Origin: Diplonema papillatum
Lineage: Eukaryota; Euglenozoa; Diplonemea; Diplonemida; Diplonemidae
Direction: 5' to 3'
Length of the DNA stretch: 64,000 nucleotides
Assembly (NCBI GenBank): GCA_030068145.1
Contig: JAPJBO010000318.1
Span: forward strand, 1-64,000
Shown: positions 55,107 through 63,925 of the stretch, piece by piece
Position numbering within the stretch: position 1 is the stretch's first letter
Layout: every line of letters starts with the position of its first letter
Position numbers and translations under genes: made by a program
Notes under the pieces: model-generated
The model's database searches: none
Told to the model about the DNA's origin: nothing
What the model saw: the letters and a program-made list of their open reading frames with translations, nothing else

Positions 55107-55247
55107 CTGTGATAGACTGTGATAGACTGTGATAGACTGCGATAGACTGCGATAGACTGTGATAGACTGTGATAGACTGTGATAGACTGTGATAGACTGT
55201 GATAGACTGTGATAGACTGTGATAGACTGTGATAGACTGTGATAGAC
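55107..55247. repeat. Decamer array (TGTGATAGAC)n, right end of transposon
   Basis: 14 units, two with a CGATAGACTG variant, lying about 25 bp inside the right terminal repeat. Confidence 0.95.
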
Positions 55248-55582
55248 AGAAGAATGCACTTCGATGGGGGAGGGGTGGACCGGCTCACTTACGCCGTGAT
55301 GGGGGTCGACGATTGCAAGTATTCTCCTTGAACAAGGAATTTCGCGCAAGTCAACAGCTTGCACGGATTGCGTCCCTGCCATTTGTGCACACCACGTTGC
55401 TGCACCAACCGTGGATAGATACCAGGACTAGAAATGGGAGATTTCATACCGCGAGCCAGCTGGTGATTACTTGCGAGTCGGTAATCTTGTGCCGCGCTCC
55501 AATCTGGGTGCTCATCTTGATCGAAACATCGGGTACTGCGTGGGTGTGGGTTGTGTGCCTACTGTGCCTTGTCTGCCTTCAG

Positions 55583-55725
55583 AGGCCTTGATGTGGGTCA
55601 ACCTTTCTGAAGGCGCTGGCCTCTAGAGACCTTGATGTGGGTCAACCTTTCTGAAGGCGCTGGCCTCTAGAGACCTTGATGTGGGTCAACTTATCTGAAG
55701 GAACTGGATTTAGACCTTGATGTGA
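55583..55725. repeat. 48-bp tandem repeat (x3)
   Basis: GAGACCTTGATGTGGGTCAA, CCTTTCTGAAGGCGCTGGCC, TCTA occurs three times, the last diverged. Confidence 0.85.
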
Positions 55726-55739
55726 GTCTGGATGACATT

Positions 55740-56168
55740 AGCTCAAAATCCATATGCAATTTCTGCTGCCCCAAAAACACGTCCCCCGAAAAATCCCGTC
55801 AAAGTCCGATTTGGGTTCAGAACAAGGGCAAACTACCTCAAATGTCCGACTATAGCTTCAAATCCCCTTTATATGTCCGACTATAGTTGTCAGATTTGTC
55901 ATCCGACATGGTAAATTTTGTCAGATATACCATGTCGGATGTTACGGAAATTTACAGGTGGGCGGCACTGTTGGCTCAGCGAGACCTCAATCGGATCGAC
56001 CCGGACGCGGGTCTGGATGTCTATCGAGCGCACCTCGACATCGACGTCCCGAACAGCGGCAGCTGCACCTGGTACTCGATGCTAAAGGAGATCTTGAAAG
56101 ACCCGTTGTAGAACAGATCCGACTCGAACGTCCGCCGATTCTCGCCGGCGTCAGGTTTGCACAAGACA
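55740..56168 (-). pseudogene. Partial duplicate of the SMP gene exon
   Basis: The minus strand encodes CKPDAGENRRTFESDLFYNG then SFKISFSIEYQVQLPLFGTS, as in the SMP gene, but it lacks about 85 bp and shifts frame at the end. Flanking non-coding sequence (TTTCTGCTGCCCYMAAAACA, ATATGTCCG) is duplicated too (compare 56,258-56,400). The whole segment is therefore a direct duplication of about 500 bp. Confidence 0.8.
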
Positions 56169-56391
56169 CTGCTTCCGATCGTCGGTTTTAACGACTTTTC
56201 AATGTACGAGGACGGCAGTGAATTCTTTTTCGTCGAACAGCAAAAAATCCATATTGCGGAAATTTCTGCTGCCCTCAAAACACGTCCCCAAAAGAATCCC
56301 GATCGAAGCCGGACATATGTGTCCGGTAGGTCAGAGTATAGTTTAGTTTTTTGTCAAACTCGCCCTTATATGTCGGATGTATGACAAGAAT

Positions 56392-57102
56392 TCACAGGGA
56401 GTACATACTGTTGGTCAGTGAGACCTCAAGGATCGACTGGGTGTTGGGGTTCGGGAAGAGGATGGTTTTGAGGGCGTCCGGCGGCGTCGGCGCGCAGGAG
56501 AAGTGGTCCGCCGAGTCCCACACGACCCGGACGCGGGTCTGGATGTCTATCGAGCGCACCTCGACGCGCATCGGGAACATCGACGTCCCGAACAGCGGCA
56601 GCTGCACCGGGTACTCGATGCTGAAGGAGATCTTGAAAGACCCGTTGTAGAACAGATCCGACTCGAACGCCCACCGATTCTCGCCGTCGTCGGGTTTGCA
56701 CGAGACGCTGCAGAGCTGCGGCGGTTTGTCGCCCAATTCGACCTCATGCAGTTCAAACTTGCCGCCGGAAGCATTCATGGTCTGGTTGACCTTGAATGCG
56801 ATCGCTTCGAGGACATCTGCCTTCGACACGTGAGCGACGGTCACCTCGTACAGCTTGTTCACGATCACTTGCAGCCAGTCGCACGACTCTCGGTCGCCCG
56901 CCGCCTCGCGTCGGTCCGGTGTGATGCGCAGCACCGGCACCCGCGACGACTTCTTGAACACCGACACGCGCACGCACACGATCACAACCACCCACGCCGC
57001 CCCGCACAGGACGCAGTAGACGACCAGCTCCTCGAAACTGAGCAGGATGTCGTCCCACTGCGTCTCGCTGCCGGCGCCGCCGCCGTGCAGCCGGTCCTCC
57101 AT
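56392..57102 (-). CDS. SMP-domain (synaptotagmin-like) ER membrane protein, first exon
   Basis: SMP proteins form lipid-transfer tubes at ER contact sites. A 236-codon frame starts MEDRLHGGGAGSETQW. A transmembrane helix lies at about 27-47 (VVYCVLCGAAWVVVIVCV), followed by a basic linker and an SMP-type domain at about 72-215: SCDWLQVIVNKLYE, VELGDKPPQL, WAFESDLFYNGSFKISFSIE, LFGTSMFPMRVEVRS. This is the N-terminal layout of extended synaptotagmins/tricalbins, where C2 domains follow. No C2 domain is encoded here. A GTATGT donor-like site at 56,408-56,403 near the end of the frame suggests that later exons follow. The duplicate at 55,740-56,168 confirms the exon but lies where the next intron should be. 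Confidence 0.75.
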   Translation of the reverse strand: MEDRLHGGGAGSETQWDDILLSFEELVVYCVLCGAAWVVVIVCVRVSVFKKSSRVPVLRITPDRREAAGDRESCDWLQVIVNKLYEVTVAHVSKADVLEAIAFKVNQTMNASGGKFELHEVELGDKPPQLCSVSCKPDDGENRWAFESDLFYNGSFKISFSIEYPVQLPLFGTSMFPMRVEVRSIDIQTRVRVVWDSADHFSCAPTPPDALKTILFPNPNTQSILEVSLTNSMYSL

Positions 57103-57147
57103 GGGTGGGGCTCAGAGATACCCCTTCCACCCCTCACTCTTTTTCAA

Positions 57148-57205
57148 CTAACGATTTGTGGGCGTACAGATTGGTGTGTCTTTCAACCTTTTGCTTGTTT
57201 GTGAA
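57148..57205 (-). promoter_or_regulatory. Shared upstream/5'-UTR element (GTACAGATTGGTG), SMP gene
   Basis: GGCGTACAGATTGGTGTGTC, TTTCAACCTTTTGCTTG, TTTGTGAAGTTC lies 45-105 bp upstream of the SMP start codon. It matches the element upstream of the membrane-protein gene at 46,680. Confidence 0.4.
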
Positions 57206-57221
57206 GTTCTGCCTTTTTTTT

Positions 57222-57316
57222 GTTTGTGCGCAGTAGCGGAACTCACCTGCTTTGGTAAGTTTCATGTAGTACGCTGCCAACTACTTATTTTTAGTACCAA
57301 CAATGCATTGTTAACA
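57222..57316. repeat. Dispersed repeat (CTTTGGTAAGTTTCATG)
   Basis: TTTGTGCGCAGTAGCGGAAC, TTGGTAAGTTTCATGTAGTA, CGCTGCCAACTACT and TAGTACCAACAATGCATTGT also occur at 63,684-63,925 (twice) and 38,857-38,935, with the end part at 39,664-39,690. Confidence 0.75.
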
Positions 57317-57429
57317 CAAAATCTGTTGGTAATACAAAAGGGACAACAGGACAACAGTGCTGAACTGGTTAGTCAGACCGACGCCTAGGGGTAGGCGCAA
57401 GTCAAACAGGTTGCATTAACTTCGTCCGG

Positions 57430-58123
57430 TCAATTGGACATATCGCCGTTGATGCTATCGCCGGGCTGCGGGCGCGATAGACCGTGGGAGAACTGCTCTT
57501 CTTCTTGGCTGCAGCGGATATCCCCTTCGGTGTTGGCTTGGCGGCAGCTTTCGCGGTTTTTGACTTGGGCTGCGCTTCGCTGCGTTTCGACTTGGACTGC
57601 TGCGTTTTCCCGGGCTGAGACGGGGGTTTTGGATGTAAGCGCAGCAGAAGAGAAGGTTGCGCCCTTGGCAGCTTTGCTGCCTTAGAGCCTCAGCTTTACA
57701 GGAGCCTGTGAGGATGTGTGCCCGGAAGTTGCAATCCTGCTCACGGGTGGCGTGAACTCTGCAACGGTGGACGTGGGCGTGGACCTTTTGACACCGCTAC
57801 AAAATTCGTCATTGGCATGAGGCCTAAAGCCGCTGCGGCGCTGTTCGCGTTTTTGGTCCTGTCGCCTTTGCAGGAGATTTTGAAGGCTTCTGTGTCGCCG
57901 TCTTCGGAACCTTTTTTTCAACAGCTGTCGGTGGGAGTGGGACCCTAGCGTCTTCGGGATCCGGTTGAGCGTTCGAATCTTTCGCTGGCAGAGCAGCCGG
58001 AACGAGGCCGACCAAAGCCTCTCTCGCGAGTGTCGGACATGGCAAATCGACCCACCGCAACCGGACTGCCAATGCCTCACCTCCGCAATGCGGCAACGGA
58101 GAGGCGTCGGCAACCACGAACAA
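57430..58123 (-). pseudogene. Lys/Ala/Pro-rich basic protein fragments
   Basis: Two minus-strand frames have histone-H1-tail-like composition: EKKVPKTATQKPSKSPAKAT in 58,123-57,824, and SKTAKAAAKPTPKGISAAAK with KKKSSSPT in 57,620-57,430. They are in different frames with 200 bp between. They may be exons, or one gene broken by a frameshift. Function unknown; the composition suggests nuclear or nucleic-acid binding. Confidence 0.35.
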
Positions 58124-58146
58124 AGGGGTTATCTCATCCGGTCAGT

Positions 58147-58770
58147 TCAACAGCACTTGCTGTCGTAGCCGATAGAGCAAAAGTTTGCCCACACGTGGAT
58201 GAGCTCCCCGATGTCACGTCGGTGTCCGAGCCGATTTGGGATGGCGGTCCCCTGCAGCCGCTCGCCCCACAACTGTTGGGCAATTTGGTTCTGGCTGAGA
58301 CCACCCATTACACCGACGTAGATGCGGGAGTGGACAGTATGCAGCAATTTGCTGGGCTCGTCATCAATATGCTCCGGTACGAAGCGCTTCTCAGTCTTGC
58401 CAGTCTGTTGGGGCCGGCAAGGTACGCCATTTGCCACAGTGCGGACACCTGGCGCCTTCAACGCCGCTAATGCGATGGTATGGCCCTCCTTCCGCAAATG
58501 CTTCATCCGCGACGCCCTGGCAAGTCGGATCGGACCACTTCTGCTGCTCTCCTACCGCATAGGCGGCTCCTGTCCAATCGGGTAGGGGACCGCCTCAATG
58601 AACGCGGCCGTTCTGCACACTTTGCAGAACGTTGTCGAGCCTTCGACGCCGACGCAACACAGGGGTTGGCTCAGCTGCAGGGTTGGTGATTTTGCTCCCC
58701 ACAATCTCCAGGTTCGCCTGGCGACCGAAGTGAGGAAGCCGGCAGAGCCGGACAACGAAACAATGAACAT
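58147..58770 (-). pseudogene. Hypothetical minus-strand reading frame with one stop
   Basis: The frames 58,770-58,552 and 58,506-58,147 are in phase, separated by a single TAG. They read CCVGVEGSTTFCKVCRT ... HTIALAALKAPGVRTVANGV ... VGVMGGLSQNQIAQQLWGER. No family recognised. An 11-bp tandem repeat (TCGGGGAGTTT) follows at 58,789-58,845. Confidence 0.35.
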
Positions 58771-59049
58771 CCACCTGGTCCAGACAAAAATATCGGGGAG
58801 TATCGGGGAGTTTCGGGGAAATTCGGGGAGTTTCGGGGTATTTCCTTTGTGGCGACCACTTTCCCTGCAGCCGGCCTTGGCGAAGGCGGGGAGGGGCTAT
58901 TCTGGCCCTACCTTGATGGGGAGGAAAGGTCCGAACGTGCTGGTGGGGCACCTTCGAAGACGGCACCTCCGGCAGAAGAGGGTAAATTTAGTCGGCGGCG
59001 GAGACCCAGCGCATGGAGGTAGGCGTGCCCAGGTCACCACAAGGACGAG

Positions 59050-59470
59050 AGAGTGTGCACGAGACATCACAAAGTGAAATGCGCAGAGTGCAAGCATCGG
59101 CAAGCGTCGGTAGCGCGCTGCCGAGGCACACCACGCGGCAGGGGACGGCCTCGCCGTGAAGTACTGCAAGAAGCACAGGATGACGCAGTGCGGGACGTGC
59201 GAGACGATCGCGGGATGCTGCAGGAACTCACACCACGGATGCCTGCAGCACGATATGCCGATGTGCGGAGTCGGCGGCGAAGAGACGGAAGCGCGGGCCT
59301 GGGACGCCCGAAGCGACACCGAAGTCGAGACGCAAGCTGCGACCATCGGCCCAAAGCGCCACAAGGGAAGCGGCGGATGCCGGCGCCAACACCGCCATCG
59401 AGAACGCCGCAGAAGGCGACGACACTAGGATGGCCGCTGCAACGAAGCGGCGGCGTAAGAACTGACAATT
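59050..59470 (+). pseudogene. Cys-rich zinc-binding-like gene (copy 2, uninterrupted 3' junction)
   Basis: Homologous to 42,470-42,722 plus 43,304 onward, but here the CETIA-GCCRNSHH junction is continuous. Frame 1 gives KVKCAECKHRQASVA. After a one-base shift, frame 2 gives KYCKKHRMTQCGTCETIAGC then CRNSHHGCLQHDMPMCGV. Many paired Cys/His suggest metal binding; no family assigned. It ends in a basic Arg-rich tail. Confidence 0.45.
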
Positions 59471-59538
59471 CGAGCGAGGAGTAAGGTTGATAACCAAAAT
59501 CAGAGGCACGATGGCCATCCTGAAAGCAGGGTTGCAGG

Positions 59539-60378
59539 ATGATGCTTGGCCGAGGATACGGTTGCTATGGCGACCGGGACAGAGAGAAAACGCAAGTTAG
59601 AGAGTCCTCCTTATGGGGTGGTCACGCCTTCGCAGTCCCAGGGCCTCCACCCACCACCTGCATACGGTCGTCGACAGACCTTTCCCGAGACGAGTTGGAA
59701 TGCGGGTACCATCTTTCCGGAGACTTCCGGTTCCTCCCGTACTCTACAACTCCCCACATAAGTGAATGTGGACTCCGAAGTGGACACTCCTTTCAACAGC
59801 GAATTCAGCATTCCGGAATGGTTCCAATCATCGAAGGTGCCTCCGATGCTTCTGACAACCTGGAAGACGCACCGATGGATCTGCCCGATCAGCCTGAGGC
59901 GCCTGGCGGATGCAAGCTCACGCGGTTGGAGATCGAAAAACTGTACCGCTTTTTCTCGTTGCCTTCTGTATTTCACTTTGTTGGTGCCATGCCCTTTGAC
60001 GAATTGAAACTTTCGCATTTGACGGCTTACCGGAACACCCACACAATCGTGAACACCCAGAAAGCAGGCAAAGAAGGCTATCACTGGCTGCTGGTGAGTT
60101 GCGACAGGGTCGAGAAGATTGCAGTTGTCAGAGATCCTTTGCCAGACACAAACTGGTCCTGGCATGCCTGTATTGACTTCCTGTGCGGTGTGCTTTCTGC
60201 CGAGGAAGGCTGGACGATTCAAACCCTCTCGCTGGGCAATCAGAGAGACGGCTGGAGCTGCGGCTACCACATCTTGCACTACGCTCTGAACTGCAGTGAA
60301 AGTGGCCAGGACGTTCCACCCATGCCAGACAGCTTCTTGACCAAGTGCTCCATCGCACTATCGGCCTTTGGTGCATGA
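59539..60378 (+). CDS. Ulp1-type cysteine protease (C48-like)
   Basis: SUMO-protease-type fold. Residues about 135-279 contain EGYHWLLVSC (catalytic His), VVRDPLPDTNW (Asp) and LGNQRDGWSCGYHIL (oxyanion Gln and catalytic Cys) in the right order and spacing, so the active site looks intact. The first about 100 residues of this frame are doubtful. An alternative frame from 59,546 (MAEDTVAMATGTERKRKLES) stays open to a TAA at 59,759 and resumes as VNVDSEVDTPFNSEF before meeting the main frame near 59,830. A small indel and stop may therefore separate the true N-terminus. Ulp1-like proteases are common in DNA transposons of protists and plants, and this neighbourhood is transposon-rich, so it is more likely element-borne than a host SUMO protease. 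Confidence 0.75.
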   Translation: MMLGRGYGCYGDRDREKTQVRESSLWGGHAFAVPGPPPTTCIRSSTDLSRDELECGYHLSGDFRFLPYSTTPHISECGLRSGHSFQQRIQHSGMVPIIEGASDASDNLEDAPMDLPDQPEAPGGCKLTRLEIEKLYRFFSLPSVFHFVGAMPFDELKLSHLTAYRNTHTIVNTQKAGKEGYHWLLVSCDRVEKIAVVRDPLPDTNWSWHACIDFLCGVLSAEEGWTIQTLSLGNQRDGWSCGYHILHYALNCSESGQDVPPMPDSFLTKCSIALSAFGA

Positions 60379-60862
60379 GTTTCTCTCCAAGAGTCCTCTG
60401 TTTTTTTCTTTCTCCTTTTAAGTTTCACCAACCGCTCAGCTCATCAGTGTAGGTTTGCCGACACCGGAAATAGCCAAAGCACAGCTGCCGGGGAATCACT
60501 GCGTCCCGAGAACAAAAAATTAGTGTCATCATTTTCTCTTGTGCTAGCTTTTCGCTCTCATTTTCCTCTGACCCCGTTCTACCTTCAGTTTTTTCGGTAG
60601 CGGTTTTTTTCTTGAGCGTACTCATACGTTTTCCTTCAGTGTCAGCCAACCTCGATCCACTTAGTTTTCACTCTACATTTTTGCGTTTGCACTCTACCAA
60701 AGCAAAGGGGCAGACGGATGGGACACTGCGGGTTGTGCCGCGCAGTGTTCTAGAACTCCTGGCGGCGGGCTCATGCGCGACTTGCAAACTAAGGAAGTGA
60801 AGCCAGTGTTGGTCAGTGGTCAGCCGCGAAATTTCACTAAGTGCACAGGACCCCCCGAAAAT
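60379..60862. other. No gene recognised
   Basis: Pyrimidine-rich sequence downstream of the protease. Nothing is supported. Confidence 0.3.
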
Positions 60863-60934
60863 AGTTGGACCGGACAAAAGTTGGACCGCGAGAGCCCGAA
60901 ATAGGTGAGTTGGACCATTTTGTCCGGTCCAACT
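60863..60934. repeat. 72-bp hairpin with 17-bp perfect arms
   Basis: AGTTGGACCGGACAAAA (60,863-60,879) and TTTTGTCCGGTCCAACT (60,918-60,934) are exact reverse complements. GTTGGACC repeats in the loop at 60,880 and 60,909. It could be a minimal MITE; no clear target duplication. Confidence 0.75.
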
Positions 60935-61131
60935 TATTTCCGTTTACGGTAGTTAATTTTGAAAAACATGTGGAAAAGTGCAAAGATCTTTGTAAATCCA
61001 TGTATATATTCAGGCAAGGGATTCTGATCAACCACCAAAACACGCTGCCTACGTCTTTTTAGCCTGCACAATACATTGAAGGGCAACCCGCAAGATTGTT
61101 AGTACTAAAAAAAAGAAAAATAAACAGACAA

Positions 61132-62670
61132 ATGGCGCCCGTTACGTCGTCGACAGGGTTCTTGCACTTCGCGGTACCGGCCGCTATTAGGCTTGGGGAC
61201 ATTGTGGGACGCACATTCAGCAGGAGGAGCGTGAAACTGACCGAAGCTTCTGCTTGGGCCATGTATTTTTTCGATGCCGCGGAAGGTACGAGTGCCCAGG
61301 TGTTGCGTGCGCAGGACGTCCTGTACGACATGCTCGAGCTTGGCGAGGGTGACGAATTACGCGAGAAGGTGAAGGCATGGGAGCCGTGGAAGTTTGCCAC
61401 GGTCCTGGCTGAGGCGGCCGTCGTCAACAAGGGCCTGTTTCGTCGGGTCAAGAAGGCCCGGGATTCTTGGAAAGAAGGCGCCCCCCGCCATTCCGACAGT
61501 GGGTGCTGGCGGAGCAGTGACCCCGCCCCTGTTGCCCGAGGAGGAAGCGGACCTACGGAAGGAGGTCGCTTCGTTGTCAGGCAGCTGACGGAGCTGGTAG
61601 CCGGTGGGGAGAGGCCAGCGGGTCCGTCTTCTGTCGAAGCAGGGAGCTTGTCGAGGTGGCGGTTCCTCCCCCCTTGTTGAAGTTCGCGGACGTGTTCGCG
61701 TGGCGGGACGCGATGAGGGACGACGCGGAGGGTCTGGGTGAGGGCCGCCGATGTAGCTGGGCGGCAGCACATGCCCGGTGGGGACCAGTTGGTGAGCGCG
61801 TTTTCGATGCTGCGATGTTTTGTACTCGCGAACGCGCAGACAGACAACTGGGACCACTCGGCGGAGTTGCTTCGGGCTCCTCCTCAACATGCGCTTGCAG
61901 CGCATGTACGCTGAGAGACGCCCCTCCCGGAAGGCCTTACTGCGGGAGGTGCAGCACCAGTCGGGACGACCCGCTTGAGAAGGCAGCGGCCAAGCTGCTG
62001 ACGCAGAAGGAGAGGCAGCCGCGCGTGGAGACTGCAGCCGAAGCAGGGAAACGGAAGGGGCGGAGGTTGTTGACTGGCTCCTCCACAGCCCGTTCTCGAA
62101 ACGCCAGTACAAAAAAAGCTACGGTACGCACCGAGGTCAAGAGGGTGGGGAAGCCAGTTGGCGGCCTCAGGAACGCGTTCTGGGACCGTGTTCGGTCGCA
62201 CAGTTCGCCGTCTCGTCGCGTCGAGGGTTGGAACACGACCCGTACGGCCACGGCGAGGGAGGCATCAGTGACGGTAGCAGATACGGAAGAAATTCTGCGG
62301 GTTGGTGTCAAGATGTGGGCGGAGACCACCCTCGGGATCGGCAGAATTTATGGCGCCGGTTCGAATATGCATGTACGGTAGCCCGAGGCTTGCCGACCAA
62401 TGCGGATTCGGTGAGCCTTTTTGTTCTAGCCACCTATAGGTGCGCCCTCAGGGCCTTCTGTCCTACGCCAAGGCTTTGTCGGCGGTGTTTTGCCACATGG
62501 GCAGGGACAACCACCCGCTGCGGGCGCTGGCGTGCGGCCAATGCCGTGTGCGCAGGCGGAGCCAATACCTCGGGAGCTGCTTTTGCAGTGGGCGCAAGCT
62601 CAGGAGAGCTCGGTTAGTCTGGTGGCGCTTCTGGCGGTTGGGGGAAAGTGTGCACCCTCTCCTTTTTATA
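61132..62670 (+). pseudogene. Second tyrosine-recombinase-related element, frameshifted
   Basis: Starts MAPVTSSTGFLHFAVPAAIR. The coding signal then moves between frames: KKARDSW, PPLLPEEEADLRKEVASL, PPLLKFADVFAWRDAM, FDAAMFCTRERADRQLG, EEILRVGVKMWAETTLG. Near the end, LLSYAKALSAVFCHMGRDNH followed by QAEPIPRELLLQWAQAQ and SVSLVALLAV parallels the 4-kb recombinase (AHAKAFSGMMKHLGM, QALPISKTVLL, ALVALLAW). The box-I Arg and everything after are missing; the copy ends in tandem repeats at 62,670. At least three frameshifts. Confidence 0.45.
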
Positions 62671-62674
62671 ATTC

Positions 62675-63075
62675 CTGCTGGTGACCTGCCGCCGCTTGCT
62701 GCCGCTAGCTCGGAACCTGCCGCAGCTTGCTGCCTCTAGCTCGGATACTGCGGCCGCTAACTTGGAACCTAGCTGCCGCTAGCTCGGAACCTGCCGCAGC
62801 TTGTCCGCTATCTCGGATACTGCGGCCGCTAGCTTGGTACCTAGCTGCCGCTAGCTCGGAACCTGCCGCAGCTTGCCCGCTATCTACTGCGGCCGCTAGC
62901 TTGGAACCTGCCGCAGCTTGCCCGCTATCTCGGATACTGCGGCCGCTAGCTCGGAACCTGCCGCAGCTTGCCCCCTATCTCGGATACTGCGGCTGTTAGC
63001 TTGGAACCTAGCTGCCGCTAGCTCGGTACCTGCCGTTGGCTCGCTCGGTACCTGCCGGCTGAGCTTGCGGACACA
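62675..63075. repeat. Tandem repeat, GCTAGCTYGGAACCTGCCGC units
   Basis: About ten irregular units of 30-60 bp built from GCCGCTAGCTCGGAACC, TGCCGCAGCTTG and TATCTCGGATACTGCG. Confidence 0.85.
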
Positions 63076-63149
63076 GGTAGACAAGCTATAGGGTCGTCGG
63101 ACCCAGTTTCCGAGCTAGCGGACACAGATAGAGGAGCGTCTCTGTCAGC

Positions 63150-63300
63150 GCCGCAGCCCTACTTAGGTGTGCACTCAGCCATCACAGGGTCTCAGATCTT
63201 GCCAGAACTGCGCAAACAAGCAAAAGGTCGGACGACACACCAATCTCTACGCCCACAAATCGTGAGTTGAAAAAGACTGGGGGTTGTATCTCTGAGCCCC
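63150..63300. repeat. Junction of two dispersed repeats
   Basis: 63,150-63,187 is the end of the GGTGTGCACTCAGCC repeat (see 12,740). 63,205-63,300 is the reverse complement of the SMP gene 5' region (57,108-57,200). Confidence 0.65.
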
Positions 63301-63683
63301 ACCCCCCCCTCCCAGTCCATGCAGGACCGGCTGCAATCCCATGTGTTCTAGCCGTGTTGCGCATATGGCACCCGGGGGAACTGGCCAACCTCATCACCAC
63401 CGAGCATATACTTTGGCAGACAACCGTGGCAACCTCCAGGGCCTGAAGCGAAGCTTCACCGCACGAAGATCACAACGCTAGTAGAAAGAAAAGGAGGAAG
63501 AAGAGGCGGATCGTCGGAGACATATCGATGCCCAAAGGGGCAGACGCAATCGTTTTCTTTCGTTTTTCTTTCTGGAAGATTGGGCTTGCAATGCTGGGGT
63601 TGCGGGGGGGGGGGGGGGATTGGAATACGTACGAGGAGGAGGGGCCCGAGAAGGGTGGGGCACACAACCGGCGTTCTTCACAA
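63301..63683. other. No gene recognised
   Basis: Contains a G-run at 63,605. Nothing else is supported. Confidence 0.3.
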
Positions 63684-63925
63684 AAAAAATCGTATGGCGC
63701 TTTCTTTTGTTTGTGCGCACTAGCGGAACTCATCTGTTGGTAAGTTTCATGCAGTACGCTGCCAACTACTAATTAATAGTACCAACATTGCATTGTTTAA
63801 CACGAAAAAATCGTATGGCGCTTTCTTTTGTTTGTGCGCTCATAACGGGACTCACCTGCTTTGGTAAGTCACGCTGCCAACTACTCTTTTGGTACCAACC
63901 AGTGCACTGCTAACACGAAAACGAA
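63684..63925. repeat. Dispersed repeat in two tandem copies (CTTTGGTAAGTTTCATG family)
   Basis: AAAATCGTATGGCGCTTTCT, TTTGTTTGTGCGC, GGTAAGT and TACCAAC...GCA-TG-TAACACGAAAA occur twice in tandem. The same repeat is at 57,222-57,316. Confidence 0.8.

Larger units (their letters stand above)
50180..55287. mobile_element. 5.1-kb DNA transposon with 17-bp TIRs and decamer arrays
   Basis: GTGAGCCGGTCCACCCC at 50,179-50,195 is the exact reverse complement of GGGGTGGACCGGCTCAC at 55,272-55,288. CTTACG flanks the TGAGCC...GGCTCA element on both sides (50,174-50,179 and 55,288-55,293). Just inside each end lies an array of the decamer TGTGATAGAC, in the same orientation at both ends. The interior holds two minus-strand genes: a 707-aa SAP-domain protein (transposase candidate) and a 312-aa protein with a C2HC-like finger. 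Five short elements in the window have the same ends and the same decamers but no genes. The TSD length (6 bp here, 5 bp at 37,773) and the protein do not fit a superfamily I can assign. Confidence 0.75.

Noticed and set aside
57430-58123. Histone H1 gene
   Set aside because: The basic Lys/Ala/Pro tail resembles H1, but no globular winged-helix domain is encoded and the frame is broken.
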